Source: a bacterium (GTDB lineage: Bacteria > RBG-13-66-14). Taken from it: a stretch of DNA of 11,638 nucleotides. Position numbers and translations under genes: made by a program. The number at the start of each line of letters is the position of its first letter. The stretch's first letter is position 1. The notes below the pieces were generated by a model, which searched no databases, was not told the DNA's origin, and saw only the letters and a program-made list of their open reading frames with translations. Location: positions 1 through 11,638 of the forward strand of contig DATKYS010000012.1 in the NCBI GenBank assembly GCA_035528375.1. The letters are read 5' to 3'. Below, in pieces: positions 1 through 6,391 of the stretch.

Positions 1-51
1 CGGCGGCCCGCAGAGGGGCCACCCTACATTTACGGATATTGACTTTTCAGC

Positions 52-78
52 ATAGGGGCAACCGTCCACGGTCGCCCG
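52..78 (+). repeat. REP-like palindrome, family A, copy 1 (degenerate)
   Basis: A hairpin with 10-nt arms at 56-65 and 68-77 separated by CC. One A.C mismatch breaks an otherwise perfect stem. It begins with ATAGGGGC and ends with GCCCG, the same ends as the copies at 7358-7385, 7451-7478 and 7501-7528. Its inner arms (ACCGT/ACGGT) match the copy at 7451-7478 read on the minus strand. It lies beyond the 3' end of the leftward hydrolase-lipoprotein operon. Confidence 0.7.
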
Positions 79-89
79 CTCTTAAACTT

Positions 90-114
90 AGACAAGGGGC
101 TTCAACCCCTTGTT
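90..114. repeat. Palindromic repeat, family B, copy 1; possible operon terminator
   Basis: Perfect 8-bp arms ACAAGGGG (92-99) and CCCCTTGT (106-113) enclose a 6-nt centre. The same arms recur at 4706-4731 and, with changes, at 5078-5099. On the minus strand the hairpin starts 8 nt after the lipoprotein stop codon and is followed by CTAAGTTT. It could end that transcript, but the T-tract is poor, so I call it a repeat first and a terminator only possibly. Confidence 0.7.
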
Positions 115-121
115 CACCCTT

Positions 122-940
122 CTATGGCGGATCCAAGACCGGGTCGCGGGGGTCGGGAACGGGGAGGCGCCCCGACCGCCAGGCGGGGTCCAGCGGGTCC
201 AGCCCGCCCTCGATGAGCCCCAGCATGTCCCCAAAAAGCTCCCGCTCGGGCCCGAAGCCGGGACCGCGGCGGAGAAATTCGCCCAGCAAGAACGCCGCTT
301 CCTTTAAATCGCCCTGCGCCTCGGCCAGGAGCGCTGCCGCCGCCCAGGCGCGGTCATCCGTCGGGCCCAGGGCCAGCGCCACCGACAGCTCCCGCCGGGC
401 TTCGTCCCCCCGGTCCAGGGCGCATAGAAGGAGCGCCAGCGCCAGGTGCGGGCGCCCGTCGGCGGGGGCCAGATACGCGGCCGCCCGGAGCTGGACCTCG
501 GCGCGCCAGGCCTCCCCCTGACGGAAGCGCAGCAGCCCTAAAAGAAAGCGCAGCCGCGCCTGGTAAGGGTCTTCCCCGAGGGCCGACTCCAAAAACGCCG
601 TCGCCCCCTCGATATCCCCGCGGACTCCGAACCGGGACGCCGCGAGCCACGCCCCTTCTCCGCCCCCCTCCTCCAGCGCGTCGTAGAACGGCGGCTGGTC
701 GGTGTTCGCGCCGGCGGGAACGACCAGCCCGTCAATTTCGGCTGGCCTCGCCCCCTCCTCCGCCCGGTTGAGCGCGGCCAGCTCCGGGCCTCGCTCCGGG
801 TCGCCCAGCGTCCGAAACGCCAGGGCGTAAAAATCCTCCGAGGGCAGCGCCTTTATGAAGGCGCAACCCGGCGGAGGTCCCGGCTCGACGGCGCAGCCGA
901 GCAGGATTAGAATCCCCGCGAGGGGGAGGAGTTTTTTCAA
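122..940 (-). CDS. TPR-like lipoprotein
   Basis: A 272-residue protein predicted to be exported and lipid-anchored. The N-terminus has two Lys, a hydrophobic run and a lipobox LLGC with Cys at residue 16, so the mature protein would start at Cys16. From about residue 100 onward the sequence is helical and Ala/Leu-rich, with roughly three TPR-like repeats (patterns such as ALGEDPYQARLRFLLGLLRF and ALALGPTDDRAWAAAALLAE). The C-terminus is Pro/Asp-rich. The start is TTG at 940, chosen because it places Lys-Lys directly before the signal sequence and overlaps the upstream stop as TTGA, implying translational coupling. TPR lipoproteins usually scaffold protein assemblies in the envelope, but nothing here shows a partner. 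The very long antisense reading frame that continues upstream through the hydrolase and yidC is a GC artefact. Confidence 0.8.
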   Translation of the reverse strand: MKKLLPLAGILILLGCAVEPGPPPGCAFIKALPSEDFYALAFRTLGDPERGPELAALNRAEEGARPAEIDGLVVPAGANTDQPPFYDALEEGGGEGAWLAASRFGVRGDIEGATAFLESALGEDPYQARLRFLLGLLRFRQGEAWRAEVQLRAAAYLAPADGRPHLALALLLCALDRGDEARRELSVALALGPTDDRAWAAAALLAEAQGDLKEAAFLLGEFLRRGPGFGPERELFGDMLGLIEGGLDPLDPAWRSGRLPVPDPRDPVLDPP

Positions 941-1557
941 ACCAGATAGGGGTTGGACCGCTTCTCCTCGCCCACGGTGGTCGCGGGGCCGTGGCCCGGC
1001 AGGAGGCGCGTCGAGTCGGGCAGGGACATGACGACCCGCTCGAGGTTGTGGAAGAGCTTGTCGGGGTCGCCGCCGGGGAGGTCGCTGCGCCCCACGCTGC
1101 CGGCGAAGATGGAGTCGCCCACCGCGGCGATGCCGTACTTGGCGTCGTAGAGCACCACCCCGCCAGGCGAGTGACCCGGGAGGGGAAGCACCTCGAGCTG
1201 GACGGCGGGAAACGTCAAAAGGGCCGGATACGCTGTGAAGTGGGGCCACTCGGTGGGCCGGGGCCCGTAGACTTCGAGCCACTCCTCCTTCAGCGCCGCC
1301 ACCCAGATCAGGTCGTCTGGGTGGAGGTAGCAGGGGATGTCGTGGCGCCTGGCCATTTCCCCGGCGCCGCCCAGGTGGTCGGGGTGGCCGTGGGTCAGGG
1401 CGATGGCCCGGGGCTCCAGGCCGTTCTCCTCCAGCACCCGGGCGATTTTGGGCACCTCGGCCCCGGGGTCCACCACCAGGGCACCACCATCGCCCACGGG
1501 CCACACGTAGCAGTTCATCTCCAGCACACCGACCACCACGACCAGCGGCTCGCACAT
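937..1557 (-). CDS. Metallo-beta-lactamase-fold hydrolase, glyoxalase II / YcbL-like
   Basis: A 206-residue single-domain MBL-fold enzyme, probably cytoplasmic, with no signal peptide. Metal ligands are visible: the HxHxDH motif as THGHPDH (His56, His58, Asp60, His61), His129 in PLPGHSPG, Asp148 in AVGDSIF, and His189 in LLPGHGP. The GRSDLPGGD segment (156-164) is typical of the YcbL-like branch of glyoxalase II proteins, which are shorter than classical hydroxyacylglutathione hydrolases. The likely chemistry is hydrolysis of a thioester by a binuclear metal centre; the physiological substrate cannot be read from sequence. The ATG at 1557 is chosen over an upstream extension because AAAGGAG lies 5 nt before it (1563-1569). 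The stop overlaps the lipoprotein start by 4 bp, so the two form an operon. It is divergent from yidC. Confidence 0.9.
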   Translation of the reverse strand: MCEPLVVVVGVLEMNCYVWPVGDGGALVVDPGAEVPKIARVLEENGLEPRAIALTHGHPDHLGGAGEMARRHDIPCYLHPDDLIWVAALKEEWLEVYGPRPTEWPHFTAYPALLTFPAVQLEVLPLPGHSPGGVVLYDAKYGIAAVGDSIFAGSVGRSDLPGGDPDKLFHNLERVVMSLPDSTRLLPGHGPATTVGEEKRSNPYLV

Positions 1558-1575
1558 CGCTGCTCCTTTCCGGCG

Positions 1576-1604
1576 ATGGTAGCAGAGTCGGCCGCCGGGT
1601 ACAA
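1576..1604 (-). promoter_or_regulatory. Candidate promoter for the hydrolase-lipoprotein operon
   Basis: On the minus strand TTGTAC (1599-1604), a 17-nt spacer and TACCAT (1576-1581) resemble a sigma70 promoter, with 3/6 and 4/6 consensus matches. Transcription would begin at or inside the ribosome binding site, giving an almost leaderless mRNA. This is weaker than the facing yidC promoter and may be chance. Confidence 0.35.
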
Positions 1605-1627
1605 CACGCCACCGGAAACCGCCCCGC

Positions 1628-1657
1628 TTGACACCCCCCGCCGGCCGCCGGTACAAT
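1628..1657 (+). promoter_or_regulatory. sigma70-type promoter of yidC
   Basis: TTGACA (1628-1633, perfect -35), an 18-nt spacer and TACAAT (1652-1657, 5/6 match to TATAAT). A start near 1664 gives a leader of about 26 nt before the GTG of yidC. The fit of sequence, spacing and position makes this one of the best promoters in the window. Confidence 0.8.
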
Positions 1658-1690
1658 GCCTTGGCTCATACCCGCTTTCCAAGGAGCGCC

Positions 1691-3778
1691 GTGCCCGAAG
1701 AGAAGGACCGTGGAATGACCATCCGGCTGGTCCTGGCCGTGGTGATATCCATCGTGGCGATGGTCGGCATCAACTTCATCATCGGACTGGGCTCGGACGA
1801 GGAGGGGAAGACCGAGAACACCACGGAAAAACCCGGTGAGACGGAAAAACCCGTGGAGACGCTGCAACCCGCCGCAGAGGAGGAGACGGTCGCCGTGGAG
1901 ACCGCGCCCGCGGAGAGCGTCGAAACCCCGGCCCCCGCAACGGCCGAGCCGCGCCTGACCCCCGACCAGGAGCGGCTGATCACCCTGGAGACGGACCTCA
2001 TCATTCTGCGCTTCTCCAACATCGGCGGCGCCCTGAAATCCGTCACCCTCAAGGAGCACAAGGACTACGACGGCTCGCAGCTCGTCCTTTTCAACAAGGC
2101 CCTGGGCGAGTACTACCCGGGCATGGTCTCCACCTCGGAGTTCGACGCCCTCACCGTCCACACGGCCAACCACGCCGCGGGCGAATATAAAATCGAGGGC
2201 GAGGAGCAGTTCACCGTCACCTACTCGGCCACGGTGGCGGGCATCCGGGTCGTGAAGAACTACACCTTCCGCGGAGACTCCTACCTCGGCCACTTCGACC
2301 TCACCGTGGACTACCCCACCCAGGACCACCGCTCCTTCAATCTCAACCTGGGCACCGGCCTGGACCGGCAGGGGGACATGCGGGAGCTGGTCCGCAGCCT
2401 GCTGGTAACCACCGGTGAGGTCGGGGGCGAGGAGTTCGAGGAGAGCCCCGGGGACAACGACCTCGAGGAGGCCTCGGGCCCCATCGCCTACATGGCCATC
2501 GCCGACCAGTACTTCGCCCTGGCGCTCAAGCCCACCGAGGCGCTCACCGGCGGCCGGGTGGCCCTCGAGCCGCTGCTCGACCCCCCGAAGATAGCCAACA
2601 CCGTCATCGAGGTGCGTACCGACGCGAGCGGCCGCTTCAAGGACCGCTTCCAGCTCTACATCGGGCCGAAGCAGTACGACACACTCCAGGCCCTCGGGAT
2701 GGGGGACGTGGCCGACTTCGGCTGGGACTTCCTCGCCCCAATCGCCATCGGCGCCCTCAAGCTCCTCAATTTCTTCGAGGGATTTCTGGGCAACTACGGC
2801 CTGGCGATTCTTCTCCTGTCCATCGCCCTCAAACTGGTGATGGTGCCGCTGACGAACAAGAGCTTCCGCTCCACCATAGCCATGCAGCGGCTCCAGCCGA
2901 AAATCGAGGCCATCAAGGAGAAGTACGCCAACGATCAGCAGCGGGCGAACCAGGAGATAATGGAGCTCTACAAGAAGCACAAGGTGTCGCCCCTGGGCGG
3001 CTGCCTTCCGCTTCTTCTGCAGATGCCGATATTCATCGCGCTCTTCGGGGCGCTCCGAAGCGCCGTGGAGCTCCGCGGCGCCGGCTTCCTCTGGATAGCC
3101 GACCTCACCCTGCCCGACTCCCTGTTCAACTTAGGCTTCACCATACCCCTCCTGGGCTGGTCAACCTTCAACCTCCTGCCCATCCTGATGACCGCCGCCA
3201 TGTGGTACCAGGGCAAGATGACCACCAGCTCGGGCGTCAAGCAGAAAGGTTTCACCAAGTACCTCCCCCTCATCTTCGGCGTTCTTTTCTACAACATGCC
3301 CTCGGGCCTGGTCGTGTACTGGATAACGAACACGGTGCTGACCATGGCGCAACAGTACTGGCTGCGCAAGGTGGACGAGGCCAAGGGCGTGAGCGAGCCG
3401 GAGCCCAGGGGGAAGGTGGTCAAGACCGTCCCCGCCTCGGAGCCCAAGGCCAAGCCGAAGCCGAAGCCGAAAAAGACGGAGGCCGCCTACGAGGTGCAGT
3501 GCGAAAAGTGCGGGCACAAGACGGACTGGAAAAAAACCCTGCGCCGCGAGTACAAAAAAGTCAACCTCCGCTCCGGGGGGAAGGGCGACGTGGACGGGGT
3601 TTACTGTCCCCGCTGCGGGGCGGCCCTCGCCCTGGCCGTGGACGACGACCCCGACTACTCCCTGGTGGCCGCCGACCCGGAGAGGCCGATCCCACCGAAG
3701 GAGGACCGGGACTGGGGGAAGTTCCTGCCCAAGCCGAAACCGGGCGAGGAGGGTTACAACAAGGTCAAGACCAAGTAG
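1691..3778 (+). CDS. yidC: Membrane protein insertase YidC with C-terminal zinc ribbon
   Basis: A 695-residue inner-membrane insertase that inserts and folds membrane proteins alone or with SecYEG. In order: a first membrane segment (about 11-32), an acidic Glu/Thr/Pro-rich linker (about 36-95), a periplasmic beta-rich P1 domain (about 95-340), then the conserved core with NYGLAILLLSIALKLVMVPL, the cytoplasmic loop LQPKIEAIKEKY, and PLGGCLPLLLQMPIF (434-447) followed by further membrane segments to about 550. Lys381 occupies the position of E. coli Arg366 in the hydrophilic groove. After the core come a basic repeat KAKPKPKPKK (586-595) and a tail with CxxC pairs at 604/607 and 639/642, a zinc-ribbon pattern not part of standard YidC. 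Start: GTG 1691 has AAGGAG 4 nt upstream. ATG 1715 (AAGGA 7 nt upstream) would remove only 8 residues and remains possible. It stands apart from the usual rpmH-rnpA-yidC cluster. Confidence 0.95.
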   Translation: MPEEKDRGMTIRLVLAVVISIVAMVGINFIIGLGSDEEGKTENTTEKPGETEKPVETLQPAAEEETVAVETAPAESVETPAPATAEPRLTPDQERLITLETDLIILRFSNIGGALKSVTLKEHKDYDGSQLVLFNKALGEYYPGMVSTSEFDALTVHTANHAAGEYKIEGEEQFTVTYSATVAGIRVVKNYTFRGDSYLGHFDLTVDYPTQDHRSFNLNLGTGLDRQGDMRELVRSLLVTTGEVGGEEFEESPGDNDLEEASGPIAYMAIADQYFALALKPTEALTGGRVALEPLLDPPKIANTVIEVRTDASGRFKDRFQLYIGPKQYDTLQALGMGDVADFGWDFLAPIAIGALKLLNFFEGFLGNYGLAILLLSIALKLVMVPLTNKSFRSTIAMQRLQPKIEAIKEKYANDQQRANQEIMELYKKHKVSPLGGCLPLLLQMPIFIALFGALRSAVELRGAGFLWIADLTLPDSLFNLGFTIPLLGWSTFNLLPILMTAAMWYQGKMTTSSGVKQKGFTKYLPLIFGVLFYNMPSGLVVYWITNTVLTMAQQYWLRKVDEAKGVSEPEPRGKVVKTVPASEPKAKPKPKPKKTEAAYEVQCEKCGHKTDWKKTLRREYKKVNLRSGGKGDVDGVYCPRCGAALALAVDDDPDYSLVAADPERPIPPKEDRDWGKFLPKPKPGEEGYNKVKTK

Positions 3779-3781
3779 CGT

Positions 3782-3861
3782 CCCGGCGGCCGGTGCCTTT
3801 CTCCACCCGTCGGCTACGGTTCGTCTCCACCGGCGGATGCACGGGCCGGGAAAAATTTTTT
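3782..3861 (+). terminator. Possible rho-independent terminator of yidC
   Basis: CCCGGC (from 3782) with GTGC just inside can pair with GCAC and GCCGGG (ending 3850). A small inner hairpin CCGT/ACGG is present, and the stem is followed by AAAAATTTTTT (3851-3861). The loop is long and the stem bulged, so this is weaker than the other terminators here. Confidence 0.35.
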
Positions 3862-3900
3862 GAGCTTTCATCTCAACTGATACTCAATCCGTTTCGGGGG

Positions 3901-3929
3901 TTGAGAGCACCGAAGGGTAGTGTTATAGT
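3901..3929 (+). promoter_or_regulatory. Strong sigma70-type promoter of the por cluster, extended -10
   Basis: TTGAGA (3901-3906), a 17-nt spacer and TATAGT (3924-3929), with TG at 3921-3922 giving an extended -10 (TGnTATAGT). TTGAG/CTCAA motifs lie just upstream (TTGAG 3860-3864, CTCAA 3872-3876, CTCAA 3883-3887, TTGAG 3901-3905), forming inverted repeats that reach into the -35 box and could be an operator. Transcription would start near 3936, leaving a leader of about 170 nt before porG. Confidence 0.8.
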
Positions 3930-3932
3930 TGT

Positions 3933-4080
3933 GGGCCGGATGGGTGTAAGTGGGGATTTTTCACCCGGTCCGCGGTAAAACCACGAACGACCCAGACCGC
4001 TCATAACGTCAAGTGGGGCACCGGGGCGCTGTGGATTGACGGGACGTGACAAAACCTCGAACGGCTCCGACTGCTCATAA
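3933..4080 (+). promoter_or_regulatory. Structured por leader with an imperfect tandem repeat
   Basis: At the start of the predicted transcript, GGGCC (3933-3937) and GGGTG (3942-3946) can pair with CACCC (3962-3966) and GGTCC (3967-3971), a 10-bp stem with a bulge and a T-rich loop. Two imperfect direct copies follow. AAGTGGGG occurs at 3948-3955 and 4011-4018. The block AAAACC-n-CGAACG-n9-GCTCATAA occurs at 3977-4006 and 4051-4080; over 36 aligned bases (3971-4006 and 4045-4080) about 28 match. No known riboswitch was recognised. It may be a cis-regulatory RNA or paired protein-binding sites. Confidence 0.55.
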
Positions 4081-4107
4081 ATCCAACCTCCAGGGGAGTA
4101 CCCAGCG

Positions 4108-4656
4108 ATGATCGAAATCCGCTTCCACGGCCGCGGTGGTCAAGGTGCGGCCAGCGGTTGCACCGTCTTCGCCGACGCGGCCTTCCGCGGGGGGAAGAGG
4201 ATCCAGGCCTTCCCCATGTTCGGTGTCGAGCGCCGGGGTGCGCCGGTGGCCAGCTTCGTCCGCATCTCGGACACCGAAATCCGCGCCCGCCACAACATCT
4301 ACACCCCAGACCACGTCATCGTCCTCTCCGAGACGCTCATGGACACCATAGACTGCACCGACGGCCTCAAACCCGGCGGGACCATCACCGTGAACACCGC
4401 CAAGAGCCCGGAGGAGCTCGGTCTCAAGGGCGACTTCAAGCTTTACACCGTGGACGCCACCCGGATATCCATCGAGCACGGCCTGGGCTCGATCACCTCC
4501 CCCATCGTGAACACGGCCATGCTGGGCGCCGCCGCCAAGGTCACCGGCCTGGCCGACATCGAGCTCCTCATGCAGTGCATCCGGGAGGCCGTCCCCTCGA
4601 AACCCGAGGAGAACGCCGCCGCCGCCAGGGACACCTACGACGCGATTACCCCGTAG
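4108..4656 (+). CDS. porG: 2-oxoacid (probably pyruvate):ferredoxin oxidoreductase, gamma subunit
   Basis: A 182-residue subunit of the four-subunit enzyme that converts pyruvate, CoA and oxidised ferredoxin to acetyl-CoA, CO2 and reduced ferredoxin in the cytoplasm. The N-terminal glycine motif FHGRGGQGA (6-14) and the AFPMFGVERRGAPV segment are characteristic of the gamma domain, and full length is as expected. AGGGGAG (4092-4098) lies 9 nt before the ATG. It is the first gene of a gamma-delta-alpha-beta set, the order of the Pyrococcus and Thermotoga por clusters. An intrinsic terminator follows 11 nt after the stop, so expression relative to the downstream subunits may be set by read-through. 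Substrate assignment (pyruvate versus branched-chain 2-oxoacid) rests mainly on similarity of the alpha subunit to PorA. Confidence 0.93.
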   Translation: MIEIRFHGRGGQGAASGCTVFADAAFRGGKRIQAFPMFGVERRGAPVASFVRISDTEIRARHNIYTPDHVIVLSETLMDTIDCTDGLKPGGTITVNTAKSPEELGLKGDFKLYTVDATRISIEHGLGSITSPIVNTAMLGAAAKVTGLADIELLMQCIREAVPSKPEENAAAARDTYDAITP

Positions 4657-4667
4657 CATCTCTCTGA

Positions 4668-4691
4668 GGAACGCGCGCGTTCCCTTTTTTT
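4668..4691 (+). terminator. Intrinsic terminator between porG and porD
   Basis: A perfect 16-nt palindrome (4668-4683) forms a stem GGAACG/CGTTCC with a CGCG loop. One C and then seven T (4685-4691) follow. It lies directly after the porG stop, inside what is otherwise an operon. Confidence 0.75.
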
Positions 4692-4705
4692 CGCCGCCCT
4701 ATTGG

Positions 4706-4731
4706 AGACAAGGGGTTTAAACCCCTTGTCT
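4706..4731. repeat. Perfect 26-bp palindrome, family B, copy 2
   Basis: Ten-base arms AGACAAGGGG and CCCCTTGTCT flank TTTAAA, so all 26 bases are self-complementary. It sits 15 nt after the internal terminator and 25 nt before porD. Related copies are at 90-114 and 5078-5099. It may be an inserted dispersed repeat or an RNA hairpin at the porD leader. Confidence 0.85.
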
Positions 4732-4756
4732 GGAAACCTCCACAAACGGGGGCCAG

Positions 4757-5050
4757 ATGCCCAACAAGCATTACGTCCACCTGAAGAACATAGACGACAT
4801 CCCCACCATGGCCAAGACGCTCTCCACCATGCTGGTCAACGAGACCGGCTCCTGGCGCAACGTCCGACCGATCATCCACAACGATGAGTGCACCCAGTGC
4901 GGCATCTGCTGGAAGTACTGCCCCGACATGAGTATCTCCGAGGACGCCGAGGGCTTCCCCGTGGTGAACCTCGTCTACTGCAAGGGCTGCGGGGTGTGCG
5001 CCATGGAGTGCCCCAAGGACTGCATCGAGATGGTGGAGGAGGTCCGCTAG
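4757..5050 (+). CDS. porD: 2-oxoacid (probably pyruvate):ferredoxin oxidoreductase, delta (ferredoxin-like) subunit
   Basis: A 97-residue electron-transfer subunit carrying two [4Fe-4S] clusters. Cluster motifs are CTQCGICWKYCP (Cys45, 48, 51, 55) and CKGCGVCAMECP (Cys75, 78, 81, 85), with Cys-Pro endings typical of 2[4Fe-4S] ferredoxins. The N-terminal 40 residues, including ETGSWR, match the PorD type rather than a free ferredoxin. Electrons from the beta-subunit cluster would pass through these to external ferredoxin. The ATG is preceded only by GGGGG 4 nt upstream, a weak ribosome binding site. Gaps of 100 and 131 bp separate it from porG and porA, unusually wide for this operon, and both hold palindromes. 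Confidence 0.93.
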   Translation: MPNKHYVHLKNIDDIPTMAKTLSTMLVNETGSWRNVRPIIHNDECTQCGICWKYCPDMSISEDAEGFPVVNLVYCKGCGVCAMECPKDCIEMVEEVR

Positions 5051-5066
5051 CCGCCGTGTGATCAGA

Positions 5067-5110
5067 CGAGGGGCAAGACAGGTGGTTTAAACCCCTTGTT
5101 CCTCCCCTCG
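5067..5110. repeat. Palindromic repeat, family B, copy 3, inside a longer stem
   Basis: The core at 5078-5099 keeps TTTAAACCCCTTGT, but its left arm has diverged (ACAGGTGG instead of ACAAGGGG). Outside the core, CGAGGGG (5067-5073) pairs with CCCCTCG (5104-5110), extending the hairpin. T6 (5124-5129) occurs 13 nt after the stem, too far for a good intrinsic terminator. It lies between porD and porA. Confidence 0.65.
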
Positions 5111-5181
5111 CCTTCGACGTATCTTTTTTACTTCGCATTACTCCTTTTCCCGCGGACCGGCACCCGGTTCGAGGAGGTTCG

Positions 5182-6339
5182 ATGAAGAAGGTCATCACCG
5201 GCAACCACGCGGTGTCCTACGGCTCCATGCTGGCCCGGGCGGAGGTGGTCGCCGCCTACCCCATCACCCCCCAGACCCAGATAGTGGAGAAAATCTCCGA
5301 GCTGTGCGCCGACGGGGTGATGGACGCCAAGTTCATCAAGGTGGAGAGCGAGCATTCGGCGATGGCGGCGTGCATCGGGGCGTCGGCGGCGGGGGCGCGC
5401 GCCTTCACCGCCACCAGCGCCCAGGGCCTGGCCCTCATGGACGAGATGCTCCACTGGGCGTCCCACGCCCGACTGCCCGTCGTCCTGGCCAACATCAACC
5501 GCTCCATGGGCCCCCCCTGGTCCATCTGGACCGACCAGAACGACACCATCTCCCGCCGCGACACCGGCTGGATTCAGTTCTACTGCGAGTCCAACCAGGA
5601 GGTCACCGACTCGGTCATCCAGGCCTTCAAGGTGGCCGAGCAGGTGGAGATGCCGGCGATGCTGGTCCTGGACAGCTTCTACCTTTCCCACACCTCGGAA
5701 CCGGTGGACCTGCCGGACATCGCGCTGGTGGACAAGTATCTGCCGAAGTATCAGGCCAAACAAGACCTCGACCCGGCCAACGGCCACCCGGCCTACGGGG
5801 CGCTCTGTAACGACGAGTGGTACTACGAGCTGCAGATCAAGATGCAGTGGGCGATGGAGAAGGCGCTGGACGTGATAATCAAGGAAGATGAGCTCTTCGG
5901 CGAGATGTTCGGCCGCAACTACCCCGTCGTCGAGGGTTACCGCGCCGACGACGCCGAGTACCTCGTCTTCGTCTCCTCGACCATCGCCTCCACGGCCAAG
6001 GACGCGGTGGACCGGGCCCGGGCCGAGGGCATCAAGGCCGGCTCGGCCAAGGTGCGCCTCCTGCGGCCCTTCCCCAGGCCTCAGATAAAAAGTATCGCCA
6101 AAGGCAAGAAGCGCCTGGGCGTCATAGACCGCAACCTGAGCTACGGCTCCGAGGGCGCCTTCTACACCGAGATCAAAAGCTGCCTGTACCACGAGCCGGA
6201 GCGGCCGGAAATCCACGGTTTCATCGCGGGCCTCGGCGGCCGTGACGTCACCGTGGACGCCGTGTACGAGATGATCAAGATAACGGCGAACCAGAGCCCC
6301 AAGACCGACATCAACTGGCAGGGGGCCAAGCTGGCGTAA
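5182..6339 (+). CDS. porA: 2-oxoacid (probably pyruvate):ferredoxin oxidoreductase, alpha subunit
   Basis: A 385-residue subunit forming, with beta, the thiamine-diphosphate active site. Visible family motifs are AYPITPQTQI (25-34), VESEHSAM (54-61, including the acidic residue expected near the cofactor), TSAQGLALM, DTISRRDTGWIQFYCE, the C-terminal KVRLLRPFP, and FIAGLGGRDVT near the end. The sequence resembles Pyrococcus PorA in remembered detail (IKVESEHSA, SQRDTGWIQFY, FIAGLGGRDVT), which favours pyruvate as substrate; a related 2-oxoacid cannot be excluded. GAGGAGG lies 4 nt before the ATG, the strongest ribosome binding site in the cluster. Length is full. No convincing promoter was seen in the 131-bp gap upstream. 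Confidence 0.95.
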   Translation: MKKVITGNHAVSYGSMLARAEVVAAYPITPQTQIVEKISELCADGVMDAKFIKVESEHSAMAACIGASAAGARAFTATSAQGLALMDEMLHWASHARLPVVLANINRSMGPPWSIWTDQNDTISRRDTGWIQFYCESNQEVTDSVIQAFKVAEQVEMPAMLVLDSFYLSHTSEPVDLPDIALVDKYLPKYQAKQDLDPANGHPAYGALCNDEWYYELQIKMQWAMEKALDVIIKEDELFGEMFGRNYPVVEGYRADDAEYLVFVSSTIASTAKDAVDRARAEGIKAGSAKVRLLRPFPRPQIKSIAKGKKRLGVIDRNLSYGSEGAFYTEIKSCLYHEPERPEIHGFIAGLGGRDVTVDAVYEMIKITANQSPKTDINWQGAKLA

Positions 6340-6348
6340 CCGTCACCG

Positions 6349-6378
6349 GCCCCGGACCGGCGGGTCGGAGCCCGGGGC
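6349..6378 (+). promoter_or_regulatory. Hairpin in the porA-porB gap
   Basis: GCCCCGG (6349-6355) pairs perfectly with CCGGGGC (6372-6378), and an inner CCG/CGG extends the stem. It ends 1 nt before the porB ribosome binding site AAAGGAT (6380-6386). No T-tract follows, so it is not a terminator. It may stabilise the mRNA or affect porB initiation. Confidence 0.45.
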
Positions 6379-6391
6379 GAAAGGATTTGTG

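Noticed and set aside
122-2980. Very long minus-strand open frame (952 codons) spanning the lipoprotein, the hydrolase region and antisense of yidC
   Set aside because: Only the last 272 codons encode a protein with recognisable features. The rest is antisense or out-of-frame shadow of real genes, kept open by high GC content.
3161-3978. Long frames on both strands over the yidC 3' end and the following gap
   Set aside because: Low-complexity Gly/Arg/Pro/His composition, no ribosome binding site, and they overlap the conserved YidC core and zinc ribbon.
5113-5141. Promoter upstream of porA (TTCGAC-N17-CATTAC)
   Set aside because: The -10 matches consensus at only 3 of 6 positions and the spacer is a T-run; not distinguishable from chance.
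5128-6216. Minus-strand frame of 362 codons opposite porA
   Set aside because: Composition is Val/Gly/His-rich antisense noise; porA on the plus strand is a clear full-length family member.
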